The notes under the pieces were generated by a model. The model was given only the letters and a program-made list of their open reading frames with translations, did no database searches and was not told the DNA's origin. Of a stretch of 64,000 nucleotides of DNA, positions 8,147 through 16,790 are shown piece by piece. The DNA comes from Photorhabdus caribbeanensis. GTDB taxonomy: Bacteria; Pseudomonadota; Gammaproteobacteria; Enterobacterales; Enterobacteriaceae. A program made the position numbers and the translations under genes. The DNA is taken from contig NZ_RCWB01000001.1 in the NCBI RefSeq assembly GCF_018448885.1, positions 1 through 64,000 of the forward strand. The letters are read 5' to 3'. How positions within the stretch are numbered: the first letter of the stretch is position 1; each line of letters begins with the position of its first letter.

Positions 8147-10000
8147 TTATGATTTATCAATTAGTTGCACACGAATATTAATTACTCTTCCGTCTGGAAT
8201 ATCGCATGGTTCAGCATCATGGTAATAGACGACTTCTCCTGTTGCAGTTACGCTTTTGACACGCTTATTTTGAGCAAATTCTGGAGCGTCTTTATTTTGA
8301 CGATGGTAACATTCGATGGTTATATCGCCATTGGTTGTGTCTACCGATTCACGCACCCAAATGAGATTTAACCCGTTGCTGTCTGCCGGAATGATAGTAC
8401 CGCCGTGAATTCCCCACGCGCCATCTTTGGCAAAACCGTTGCAGCCGCTGATACGATATTTCCCTGTATCTATACGCTTAACCGTCACTCCCTCAGCTTC
8501 GCTGGTTAACTCGTAAGTTCCGTCTGGATGAATATCTACAACTGGGCTGGATGCTCTGAGAATGCCGTTAGTGTCGAAGTGTGTGTTTTTATCCGTCCGA
8601 AGTCGGCTAACTCTTGTATTTCCACCCCCATCATATCCGTGAATAAAGCTAATACCGGCATGGTCATAATGCGCGACAAATCCTGCCCATATGTCATGCA
8701 TTCTTGTTATATAGCCGCCTGACCACGGATATCCAATACCACTATCATTCCCTGAAAATCTAAATGCATGACCACCCTGCGGCAATGATTTTATCCATGC
8801 GGTAAGATCACTTATATTTGCTTGATTAATATACTTTGGCTGGATAAATTCAGAACCCTCGGATTTTGCATATGCCCCGATATCCGCCGGAGTCGGTTTA
8901 TTTTTCGTTGTATAAATATCAGTCCAATCTTCCTCAAAACCATAATTATCACGGGCAGAGCGATAAGCAATTCCCCGGTTTTTGTACAGTACTTTCAATT
9001 GAAAAGCTGGGCAGCTTCCAGCGCCGTTATTGAAATGAGCAATATGCGAAGAATCTATTCCAGGGTTCAGTAAATCATATAACCCGGTGTCTGCGTTCCA
9101 GGGGACTTGATTATTAACAGAGTATCCGCCTGCTAATCCGAGCTTAAATGCCCCAACATCCGCTGCTGTTGGTTTATTTTTTGTTGTATAAATATCAGTC
9201 CAATCTTCCTCAAAACCATAGTTATCACGGGCGGAGCGATAAGCAATCCCGCTGTTTCTGTACTGCACTTTCAATTGAAAAGCTGGGCAGCTTCCTGTGC
9301 CATTATTGAAATGAGCGATATGCTGAGAATCTATTCCAGGTCTCAGCAAATCATATAACCCGGTATTTGCATTCCAGGGGACTTGATTACTAACAGTGTT
9401 GTTTCCTGTTAATCCGAGCTTAAATGCCCCCACATCCCCAGCGTTCAGACTGATATCCCCGGTTAACGCTTTCCCATTAATTTTTCTACTATTCGGCACT
9501 GCGTTTTTAGCTAAATTGCCGGTTTCGGCTAAGCCGAGATTTTTCACAAACGCATTTTTATCAGGAATGTCTGCGCCGTTTTGGTTTTTTGCTAATCTGT
9601 TGTTAGCATTATCATTTACATCAGAAACAAGTTTTTGAGTTACCGCAAGTGAATTGCTGTTGCCTGTTTTATCTGTGAGTTGAACAACTCCTTTTTGAGT
9701 TAATGAAGCAGTTAGAACTTCTGTTGCGATTTTTTGTTTTAAGGCTTTATTTAATTGGGTGGTGAGTTTTGCTATGTCCCCATCATCCAGAATGTCATCG
9801 CCAGATTGTGTAGCGATAAAATTAGCTATTACAGATGATATTACTGAAGATTGACGTAATACTTTGTTGAGTAAATGAGTGGTAATATTTTCTGGTGGAA
9901 ATCCAGTCTTTAAAGCCGGACTTGTTTCATACCCTTCTTGGCTGACTACGTTAGCATTATTACTAATAGAAAAAGCTTTAAAATCATTCTTCGGACTCAT
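8147..10000 (-). CDS. Phage tail-fibre protein, long form with tandem modules
   Basis: 617 residues. Residues 1-125 match the N-terminus of the neighbouring fibre at 7065. Residues 191-282 and 283-374 are two tandem 92-residue modules starting GAFKLGL and ending TTKNKPT.AD(V/I), each containing a YGFEEDWTDIY motif. The segment after 480 (from VDIHPDGTYELT on) is a C-terminal domain seen in lambda- and P2-type fibres. A receptor-binding fibre of a phage or tailocin is the likely role. It converges on the short fibre gene. No tail chaperone gene follows, which is unusual for an active tail locus. Confidence 0.87.
   Translation of the reverse strand: MSPKNDFKAFSISNNANVVSQEGYETSPALKTGFPPENITTHLLNKVLRQSSVISSVIANFIATQSGDDILDDGDIAKLTTQLNKALKQKIATEVLTASLTQKGVVQLTDKTGNSNSLAVTQKLVSDVNDNANNRLAKNQNGADIPDKNAFVKNLGLAETGNLAKNAVPNSRKINGKALTGDISLNAGDVGAFKLGLTGNNTVSNQVPWNANTGLYDLLRPGIDSQHIAHFNNGTGSCPAFQLKVQYRNSGIAYRSARDNYGFEEDWTDIYTTKNKPTAADVGAFKLGLAGGYSVNNQVPWNADTGLYDLLNPGIDSSHIAHFNNGAGSCPAFQLKVLYKNRGIAYRSARDNYGFEEDWTDIYTTKNKPTPADIGAYAKSEGSEFIQPKYINQANISDLTAWIKSLPQGGHAFRFSGNDSGIGYPWSGGYITRMHDIWAGFVAHYDHAGISFIHGYDGGGNTRVSRLRTDKNTHFDTNGILRASSPVVDIHPDGTYELTSEAEGVTVKRIDTGKYRISGCNGFAKDGAWGIHGGTIIPADSNGLNLIWVRESVDTTNGDITIECYHRQNKDAPEFAQNKRVKSVTATGEVVYYHDAEPCDIPDGRVINIRVQLIDKS
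8879..9430 (-). repeat. tandem 276-bp repeat inside the long tail-fibre gene
   Basis: Two in-frame 92-codon units (9430-9155 and 9154-8879 on the minus strand) that are highly similar at DNA level, for example in the stretch encoding FEEDWTDIYTTKNKPT. The units likely add shaft length, and their number could change by recombination. Confidence 0.85.
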
Positions 10001-10428
10001 ATACTTTCCTCAAATTAAATAATACTATTTTATAATTAACATATTGAATTATTGTAAAAACAATCCCCGCCAACTCCCGCTGATCATAGTCTAGTTAGGA
10101 ATGAGAATAATGGAATGTTCTTATATCTTATAAGGTTAATTATTTTTGTATGGTTGGTGGCAGTAAATAACTATAAATTTTGCAATCAGAAATATATCAA
10201 AGCTATTTGTATTTAATATATTAAATTCCCACTTATATTTCTTCCTGTTGTGGCTGTCAGATGTACGGTATATTTTTTGTTTTTAGCGATTGACCAGATT
10301 GTTCAAAACGGATTGAGTTATATTAAATGGTCTACTATTTGACGGGGTTATTTAGTAATAGAAAACATATTACATTTGTTCTGAATAATATGTTTTCTAT
10401 ATCATGACGCTCTGTTTTATGCCTGTTT
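10001..10428. other. gene-free AT-rich stretch
   Basis: Leader of the minus-strand tail-fibre gene on the left (GAGGAAA ribosome-binding site just upstream of its ATG), then AT-rich sequence with no recognisable feature up to the end of the AEC carrier gene. Confidence 0.5.
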
Positions 10429-11346
10429 CTATAACTTCATATTACCAAGAATTAAAGTCACAGTAATAATGGATAATAACGTTGTCCATGTAATAATAGA
10501 TGCCATTGCCTCATGATCACCACCCATTTGTTTAGCTAATATATAAGCATTGCCTGCACAAGGCACTGCGGAATATAGAATAGCAATGTTTGCGGGAACG
10601 CCTGATACACCTAAATATTTTATTATCAATATGGTGATAAGTGGCATTAAAACCAACTTAAGTATAGTCGCATAGGAAATCGAAAGTATCTTTTTTATAT
10701 GCATGCTGATTATCAACCCAGCTCCTACGGACATTAAGCTTAATGGTGTAGCTGCGTTCGATAAGTAAATAAAAAATTGCCTGATTGGGCCGGTAATATG
10801 AATGTTAAAGTAGTTTAGCAATACTCCAATAATTGCACCAATGATTAGCGGGTTTTTAGCTAAAGCAAGGATAGCGCCACCGAGACTTTTCTTACTTCCG
10901 TGACCATAATGATTCATTACGAGTACGCTCATAATATTGGTAATAATTATCATATAGGCCACAAAAAATCCGGATAATGCGACTCCTTCACTACCGAATA
11001 GTGATTGTGAAAGTGCTATAAAAACATATGAATTATATCTAACTCCTCCTTGGAAAATGGATGTAAATAGATCTGGTGTAGTGTTAAATAAAAATCTACC
11101 GATGAAAATAATAATAGCGATTATTATTGTTGAACTTATGGTTGATACGATTGGATAGAAGTTGTCAGAACCAGAGAAATTAGCCTCACTAATATCTAAT
11201 ACTAATAAGCAAGGAAAGAAAAGATAGTAAACAAACTTATCTGAAAAATTCCAGAAACTAGAAACGTCCTTTATATATATTTTAGATAGGAAGCCAAGAG
11301 TAATTAGCAAGAATATAGGTAAAATTGAAAAGAAAACATTTAACAT
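10429..11346 (-). CDS. AEC-family transporter (auxin efflux carrier-like / malonate permease-like)
   Basis: 305 residues, about ten predicted hydrophobic segments in two halves. The N-terminus (FFSILPIFLLITLGFLSK) and the internal VALSGFFVAYMIIITN and C-terminal PAN(I)A.LYSAVPCAGNAYILA stretches are typical of the AEC family of bacterial organic-acid permeases. Substrate unknown. It is 12 bp downstream of the small ORF at 11359-11682 on the same strand, so the two may be co-transcribed. Confidence 0.8.
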   Translation of the reverse strand: MLNVFFSILPIFLLITLGFLSKIYIKDVSSFWNFSDKFVYYLFFPCLLVLDISEANFSGSDNFYPIVSTISSTIIIAIIIFIGRFLFNTTPDLFTSIFQGGVRYNSYVFIALSQSLFGSEGVALSGFFVAYMIIITNIMSVLVMNHYGHGSKKSLGGAILALAKNPLIIGAIIGVLLNYFNIHITGPIRQFFIYLSNAATPLSLMSVGAGLIISMHIKKILSISYATILKLVLMPLITILIIKYLGVSGVPANIAILYSAVPCAGNAYILAKQMGGDHEAMASIITWTTLLSIITVTLILGNMKL

Positions 11347-11358
11347 CTGATAGCCCTT

Positions 11359-11682
11359 TTAGATAGAGAACACTCTATGTTCTATTTGGTTTAACGCTCC
11401 CGGGGATTCTCTCCCTTGCCGTCGCGAGGCATCTTGAAATCCGTAGGGTATATATTGATGTTTTATGATTTTTCTAAGAGGGTATATTTCCTTGGGGTTT
11501 ATAGATGTTCGTTGTTTATTTAGGGCTGATATTACTCTGATAAGTAGAAAAGACATCATGGCGGATTTAACTAAATGAATATATAAATCACTACCGGTAT
11601 GATCGTAATCAATTTTATTTAATGCTAAAAAGAGATCCTGTTTTTCTTGCATGGTTAATTGAAATATATTTTGGTAATCCAT
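11359..11682 (-). CDS. Small protein of unknown function, C-terminus supplied by an ERIC half-element
   Basis: 107 residues. Residues 1-75 (MDYQNIFQLTMQEKQDLFLA...) are not recognised. From about residue 77 the reading frame crosses part of an ERIC repeat, so the tail YIPYGFQDASRRQGRESPGA is repeat-derived and unlikely to be native. The gene is probably truncated relative to an ancestral protein, and may be a pseudogene. No membrane segment or signal peptide. Confidence 0.45.
   Translation of the reverse strand: MDYQNIFQLTMQEKQDLFLALNKIDYDHTGSDLYIHLVKSAMMSFLLIRVISALNKQRTSINPKEIYPLRKIIKHQYIPYGFQDASRRQGRESPGALNQIEHRVFSI
11396..11452. repeat. ERIC element, right half only (57 bp)
   Basis: Matches the right half of the two complete ERIC copies in this window, from the CTCCCGGGGATTC core to the terminal GGGTATA. 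The left half is missing, so it is a truncated copy. It lies inside the 3' end of the ORF at 11359-11682. Confidence 0.9.
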
Positions 11683-12389
11683 TTATATTCTCTTTGAAAA
11701 ATAATAATGTTAGTTAACCCCAAAAGTAGGAGTATATTACATATATTATTTTTATTTAAAACCAAAATTAACAGATAGTGTGATTTTAATCACCAAAAAT
11801 AAAATGATTATATTTGATTTTTTTAAATCTTAAGGTGTGATAAAAATCATTTTTTTAATAGGTAATGATCACTGTAGCTAGATAGTCTAAAGATTAAGTG
11901 CAATGTATTAATGGAAAAATAAATTAATTTATCTCTAGCTCTATAATTGACAAAAAACTATAAGAATTATGTGGTTGCATGAATACGCCTATATTAAATT
12001 GGCTGACATGACTACAATTATATGTTAACTGCTTCGTTAAATAATAATGCTAAGATTCTTCTTATAAAAACACTTATATAATTTTATGAGAATTTAATGA
12101 GTATTTATCATAATTATTCTATATTTCATCTAAAATAAAAATACAGCTCTTGAAGGATTATTATTTCATTTTGTTAATACTTTATTGGTTATTTATTTTA
12201 ATTACAGTAATTCCAATATCTTAAAATTTCTTTATGTGATTATTGATAATGATGATGAGTTATCGGGATTATGAGCAGTGATAATAATGATCAGACTCCA
12301 GCCGCCATTGTCTCACATCTGAACTGTCTAGATTGGTGGGACGGTAGGATAGTACTGATAAAACCAGCTAATGATACTGCTAATTATGC
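11683..12389. other. gene-free, very AT-rich stretch
   Basis: About 700 bp between the ERIC-interrupted ORF and the end of atoA. I see no conserved protein in either strand. An ORF in 12271-12738 on the plus strand is the mirror of atoA and is rejected. Confidence 0.5.
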
Positions 12390-13049
12390 TTATTTCGCCT
12401 GTATCGGAATAGGCATGATTTTGAAATCATGTGCGATACTAAATTCTGCTTCCGTTTTTTCTCGCAGAGTCTCTAATGTGACATTTGGGGAATGTTCTTT
12501 CAGGATTAACTGGCCCTGTTCAAAGCAGAAGACCGCTAATTCAGTGATAATCATGCTGACTTTATTGATGGCGGTGAGTGGCAGAGTACACTGCTTGAGG
12601 ATTTTTGCTGAACCGTCTTTGGTGCAATGTTCCATTGCAATGATGACTTTACGTGCGCCAGTGACAAGATCCATTGCTCCTCCCATACCAAGGACCATTT
12701 TCCCCGGTATCATCCAACTGGCTAGATTGGCGTGCTGATCAACTTGCAGACCTCCCAGAATGCAGGTATCTATGTGACCACCGCGGATTAAGGCAAAGGA
12801 GAGGGCGCTGTCAAATATAGCAGCACCGGGCAAGATGCCACAGGGTTTTCCGCCAGCGTTGACCAAATTGGGATGTACTTCTGTAATAGGTCCAAGGCCC
12901 AGTATGCCGTTTTCTGATTGGAGAGTAATATGAATGTGATCAGGCAGATAGTTCGGGACTTGTGTAGGAATGCCGATGCCAAGATTAACAACGTCGCCGT
13001 CTTGTAGTTCGAGAGCTGCACGGTGGGCAATAACTTGTTGAGCATTCAT
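12390..13049 (-). CDS. atoA: Acetoacetate/acetate CoA-transferase beta subunit
   Basis: 219 residues. With AtoD it transfers CoA from acetyl-CoA to acetoacetate or short-chain fatty acids. The catalytic glutamate is in QSENGILGLGP (near residue 46). DLVTGARKVIIAMEHC.KDGSAKI is also family-typical, and the sequence aligns along its whole length with E. coli AtoA. It starts 2 bp after atoD, so they are one operon. The usual atoE and atoB partners are absent downstream. Confidence 0.94.
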   Translation of the reverse strand: MNAQQVIAHRAALELQDGDVVNLGIGIPTQVPNYLPDHIHITLQSENGILGLGPITEVHPNLVNAGGKPCGILPGAAIFDSALSFALIRGGHIDTCILGGLQVDQHANLASWMIPGKMVLGMGGAMDLVTGARKVIIAMEHCTKDGSAKILKQCTLPLTAINKVSMIITELAVFCFEQGQLILKEHSPNVTLETLREKTEAEFSIAHDFKIMPIPIQAK

Positions 13050-13051
13050 GA

Positions 13052-13711
13052 TTAATTTTCTCCAGGATAAACGATGTAGTCGATCAATGCGCCGGGTGTT
13101 ATCACGGAGTCCGGTGCGATTTCACCGACTTCAACCAGCTTATCCGGCTCGGCAAGTGTAATATCTGCCGCTAAGGCGATTACTGGGTTAAAATTTCGGG
13201 CACTGAGTTGGTAGGTGAGGTTGCCATGATGATCGGCAAGATGAGCCTGAATTAGCGCCAGATCAGCACGTAGAGGGAGTTCTAACAAATAGTCTGTTCC
13301 ATTGACGGTGATTTTTTGTTTCCCCTCTTCTACAACAGTACCTACCCCGGTTGGGGTCAGGAATCCGCCCAGACCGGCTCCGCCGCAGCGAATACGTTCG
13401 ATCAACGTTCCCAAAGGAACCAGTTCCACTTCTATTTCTCCAGCAAGCATTTTGCGTCCGGTTTCCGGATTAGTGCCAATATGTGAGGTGATGACTTTTT
13501 TCACTCGGTTATTAACTACGAGGGGACCGATACCAACGTCAATCCCGGCGGTATCGTTAGCAATGATTGTCAAATCTTTGACGCCGGAGTTCAGCAATGC
13601 AGTGATTAAGTGAGGAGGTGTGCCTACGCCCATAAAACCGCCAGCCATAATGGTCATGCCGTCATAAAAATGCTCCATAGCTTGTTGTATGCTAATGAGT
13701 TTATTTTTCAT
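13052..13711 (-). CDS. atoD: Acetoacetate/acetate CoA-transferase alpha subunit
   Basis: 219 residues, aligned end to end with E. coli Ato[16 protein letters not shown], the [13 protein letters not shown] loop, [13 protein letters not shown], and [19 protein letters not shown]. Together with AtoA it activates acetoacetate and short-chain fatty acids to CoA esters for catabolism. First gene of the atoDA operon; the sigma-54 promoter at 13759-13774 lies 48 bp upstream of its ATG. Confidence 0.95.
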   Translation of the reverse strand: MKNKLISIQQAMEHFYDGMTIMAGGFMGVGTPPHLITALLNSGVKDLTIIANDTAGIDVGIGPLVVNNRVKKVITSHIGTNPETGRKMLAGEIEVELVPLGTLIERIRCGGAGLGGFLTPTGVGTVVEEGKQKITVNGTDYLLELPLRADLALIQAHLADHHGNLTYQLSARNFNPVIALAADITLAEPDKLVEVGEIAPDSVITPGALIDYIVYPGEN

Positions 13712-13758
13712 ATTGATTCCCTATATAGGATTTTATAGATATAGGTGTGTATCAGTAT

Positions 13759-13774
13759 AGCAATGGGTATGCCA
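13759..13774 (-). promoter_or_regulatory. sigma-54 (-24/-12) promoter of atoDA
   Basis: On the minus strand it reads TGGCATACCCATTGCT, with the invariant GG and GC in the right spacing for RpoN promoters (consensus TGGCAC-N5-TTGCW). It is directed towards atoD and implies dependence on a bacterial enhancer-binding protein, matching the AtoC-like gene next door. Confidence 0.88.
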
Positions 13775-13883
13775 GCGACGGGATTTAAATGGGAATATTT
13801 TATAATTAACTGAAATTTAATTAATTCTAATTTATCTGGTTGAGAAAAGTGTGTGCGGATTTATACCAATAATAAATATGAGG

Positions 13884-13910
13884 TGTGCAAAATCTTGCAC
13901 AAGTGTGCAC
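13884..13910. promoter_or_regulatory. probable enhancer site for the AtoC-like activator
   Basis: TGTGCAA at 13884-13890 and TTGCACA at 13895-13901 form a perfect 7-bp inverted repeat with a 4-bp gap, followed by a further half-site TGTGCAC at 13904-13910. It lies roughly 135-160 bp upstream of the expected transcription start, the range used by AtoC in E. coli. Binding is inferred, not shown. Confidence 0.65.
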
Positions 13911-14002
13911 GTTTTGTTTCGCTATTTTTTGCATAATGAGCAAGTTATTGCCCGAGAATAAAGTCTTGCCAGTTATTAGTGCATAGAAATTGAATTTTGT
14001 AT

Positions 14003-14129
14003 TATACCCGTCATCTTTCAAGTTGCCTCTTTGTTGGCTGCGCTCGTTCACCCCGGTAACAGAGTTATCTATGCTTCCGGGGATTCGCTCCCTTGCCGCC
14101 GCGATGTATCTTGAAATCTATAAGGTATA
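14003..14129. repeat. ERIC element, complete (127 bp)
   Basis: Begins TATACCCGTCATCTTTCAAG and ends in the imperfect inverted complement ATCTTGAAAT...GGTATA. It contains the two ERIC cores (CACCCCGGT and CCGGGGATTCGCTCC). Its length is exactly that of canonical enterobacterial repetitive intergenic consensus elements. Lies between the atoDA control region and the atoC-like gene. Confidence 0.95.
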
Positions 14130-14374
14130 TCACTCATGAGATTATCTTTCACTTTATTGGTAAATGAATAAGTTATGATTTTTACAATTATAATGGCAAT
14201 TGAAAATTAAAAACTAGCCAGAAATATTCAATCGTGTATTAATAGATTAGTAAATATTAGAGAAAAAAGTGTAAGTTAAAAACATGTAAGTTAGAAATGT
14301 AGTTTTTGGATGATCTTTTTTATAGAAAGCAGATAACCCTGCATCAATACTCTGTTTTGCCGATGTAGGGTTGT

Positions 14375-15403
14375 CTATTCCGCCAAATTTAGTGGATTAA
14401 TACGATATTCTTGAAGTTTATACATCAGCGCCCGGCGACTAATTCCCAGAGTTCGAGCGGTTTGTGACCGATTACCTTGATTATTTTCTAAAGCCGCGCT
14501 AATCAATTTACGTTCATAGGCTTTAATGCTTTCTTTCAGACTGTGGCCGTGTTCCAGTGTATGTTGAGGTTCAGAAATTGCCGGTGAAGGTGGTTTGAAT
14601 AACAGATGTGCTGGCAAGTCATGGGGGAAAATAACCCGCCCCGTACTCATGATAACTGCACGCTCAAGGGCATTAGAGAGTTCGCGAACATTACCCGGCC
14701 AGTGATATTCCGCCAGAATTGACAATGTACTGGCATCCAATTCGATGATCTCTTTATTATTTTCTGCGCTGAATTTTTGCAAGAAATGATAGGCCAGCAA
14801 AATAATATCTTCAGGGCGTTCCCGGAGCGGAGGAGGAGAAAGATGAATAACGTTAAGGCGGTAAAAGAGGTCCCGACGAAACTCCCCTTGTTCCACCATA
14901 ATAGCCAGATCACGGTTGGTTGCTGCGATTAAACGAATATCGGTTTTAATGGTTTGGCTGCCGCCAAGACGTTCGAACTCTTTTTCTTGCAAAATTCGCA
15001 ACAGTTTGGCTTGTAGGTTAAGGGGCATTTCGCCAACTTCATCAAGTAACAAGGTGCCTTGATTTGCACGTTCAAATAGCCCCTGACGTTGTATCTGCGC
15101 GCCAGTAAAAGCCCCTTTTTCATGGCCGAATAATTCGCTTTCGAGCAAAGACTCTGGTAAAGCGCTACAGTTAATTTTAATGAACGGCCCTTTAGCCCGC
15201 GGACTATTATAATGAATGGCTTTAGCGATTAGCTCTTTACCGGTACCACTTTCACCAGTAATTAATACTCTGGCGTGGCTACGGGCAATTTTCGCGGTAT
15301 CACAGCACAATGCCATCATTTTGGGGCTGTTAGTCAAGATCCGATCCCAACCGTAGTTGTCGGATGAGGCACGGTGTCGTTGATTGACTTCCTGCTTCAT
15401 CAA
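14375..15403 (-). CDS. Sigma-54-dependent activator, AtoC-like but without receiver domain
   Basis: 342 residues. The AAA+ domain starts almost at the N-terminus: Walker A GESGTGKE at 50-57, the sigma-54 contact loop GAFTGA at 97-102, LLLDEVGEM Walker B near 115-125, the FYRLNVI region, and PGNVRELSN. A Fis-type helix-turn-helix ends the protein (NRSQTARTLGISRRALMYKLQEY). The AAA+ and DNA-binding parts follow E. coli AtoC closely, but the ~120-residue phosphoacceptor domain is missing and no sensor kinase AtoS is adjacent. It probably activates atoDA. Whether it is constitutive or controlled otherwise is unknown. Confidence 0.88.
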   Translation of the reverse strand: MMKQEVNQRHRASSDNYGWDRILTNSPKMMALCCDTAKIARSHARVLITGESGTGKELIAKAIHYNSPRAKGPFIKINCSALPESLLESELFGHEKGAFTGAQIQRQGLFERANQGTLLLDEVGEMPLNLQAKLLRILQEKEFERLGGSQTIKTDIRLIAATNRDLAIMVEQGEFRRDLFYRLNVIHLSPPPLRERPEDIILLAYHFLQKFSAENNKEIIELDASTLSILAEYHWPGNVRELSNALERAVIMSTGRVIFPHDLPAHLLFKPPSPAISEPQHTLEHGHSLKESIKAYERKLISAALENNQGNRSQTARTLGISRRALMYKLQEYRINPLNLAE

Positions 15404-15622
15404 TTAGCCTCCGAAAAACCCCGCCGTTTAGGATAAGGGAAAAGGCGGTGATTGGGAGTATAGAAAGCGTTGCTGAATGGGAGCAAGGGGGAAAATGGGT
15501 AAGTGTGAGGGGCTTCTAATGGGTTTGGTTCACTTTAGCCTTATAGGTGTATGGCGTAGGGATGAGCTGTTAATACCGAGAGGCACGGCATTGTATCCAA
15601 TGCTATGCCTTGAATCTATTTG

Positions 15623-16705
15623 TTAAGACAATTTTAGGTGAGGGTTTCTAAGAGAAATAGTTATTGTTCCGACCTGATTACCATTACGGGTATCTTTTCC
15701 ATAACTGAAATCAAAATATTTCATTTGGTCTCCGGTTTCTACTACCGTTCCATTAATCGCTGTGAAATTTTTGCGGAGCATTGTGTTAAGTCCATAGGCA
15801 TTAGCATCTTTTGGTGCAACATCAATGACGACTTTTCCTGTGTTCTCTTTTCCTTCGGCCATGAAGTTGAATACACCTTTAGGATAATTTTCTCTGTGAA
15901 TATCTAATGGAAAGTCGGTGCCATTTGGAGAGTTAAGATTTAATAAAGTCGCTCCGGTTTTTAGAGTGAATTTTGTGTCGAATAAAGGTTGACCTTGTTC
16001 ATCTAAATCAGTTCTTATGTTTAATATTTGAGAACTAATTAACATCTGTGCATTATCTTGTAAGATAATATTGCTATTATATATATCGACCGAATGACTT
16101 TTAAGCATGGCTTTAGAGAATTCAGTGATGGAAAAATCACATTCAAGTGAAATATTACCTTTTATCACTTGGTTTTTTTGCTGTATTTCTACCAAAGCCT
16201 CTACAATAAGGTGGCTTGACCCTGATATAGCGACTGCTGATTCTTCTGGTTTTAGTGTTTTATTTTTGGGACCGCTAATTCTGACCGTATTTGTCTTTGT
16301 TATTGCAAGGGTACTTGAGTTTTGTAATTTTATTTTATATCTATCTTGATCTTGAGAATTAAGATAAAAATTAACAGGTTTTTCTTGACTTCCTGATATT
16401 ATAAGATTGCCTGAGGATATGTTTATTGTTTCTCCTAAAGTCTTATCTGTATTTTCTGCCTTATGTACTACCTCGTATCCCTCTTTAAGTTCAACAGGAA
16501 TTGATGGCCTGGGCCAATGAATATCGTGTGCTTTAATGCTATTTGTGTTATCAGTATCCAGTGTTAACGTATTTTCTCCAGCGTCCATTTTGAAGGTGAA
16601 ACCCATATTTTTATCAAAAGAGTTTGATGGAGTAATAGTTTGACTGCCGTGTTGATGACCGTATAATTGATCTTCATCAGGGACCCAGATAAATTTTTCG
16701 CTCAT
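15623..16705 (-). CDS. Large protein of unknown function (paralogue A of a pair)
   Basis: 360 residues, no signal peptide, no membrane segment. It resembles the protein at 19040-20116 along its whole length. Shared features: an N-terminal F.W.P with a following SFDK..G..F.M.A...TLTL segment; a long middle rich in short beta-strand patterns (xLxIxxSxxLxI), which suggests a right-handed beta-helix or beta-sandwich; and a C-terminal FTLKTGATLLNLNSPNG.DFPL ... YPKGVFNFMAEGK ... AING ... TITISLRN. No cysteine-rich or catalytic motif is recognised. A promoter shared with the paralogue lies upstream. Function unknown. I considered an adhesin-like, toxin-like or structural protein but cannot choose. 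Confidence 0.7.
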   Translation of the reverse strand: MSEKFIWVPDEDQLYGHQHGSQTITPSNSFDKNMGFTFKMDAGENTLTLDTDNTNSIKAHDIHWPRPSIPVELKEGYEVVHKAENTDKTLGETINISSGNLIISGSQEKPVNFYLNSQDQDRYKIKLQNSSTLAITKTNTVRISGPKNKTLKPEESAVAISGSSHLIVEALVEIQQKNQVIKGNISLECDFSITEFSKAMLKSHSVDIYNSNIILQDNAQMLISSQILNIRTDLDEQGQPLFDTKFTLKTGATLLNLNSPNGTDFPLDIHRENYPKGVFNFMAEGKENTGKVVIDVAPKDANAYGLNTMLRKNFTAINGTVVETGDQMKYFDFSYGKDTRNGNQVGTITISLRNPHLKLS

Positions 16706-16751
16706 TAATTTTACCCTTTTTTGAGTTAATATTATTTCATTATTAAATGTA

Positions 16752-16790
16752 GGTTAATATAAATATAGTTCAAAATAAGTAAGTTTCAAG
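16752..16790 (-). promoter_or_regulatory. conserved promoter of paralogue A
   Basis: On the minus strand: -35 TTGAAA (16784-16789), 16-bp spacer, -10 TATATT (16762-16767). A 23-bp block (16752-16774) and an 8-bp block (16783-16790) are identical, with identical spacing, to the region upstream of paralogue B (20162-20200). Confidence 0.75.

Noticed and set aside
12271..12738. 155-residue plus-strand ORF
   Set aside because: It is the antisense mirror of atoA plus its downstream region, with no family resemblance, while atoA aligns fully with its family.
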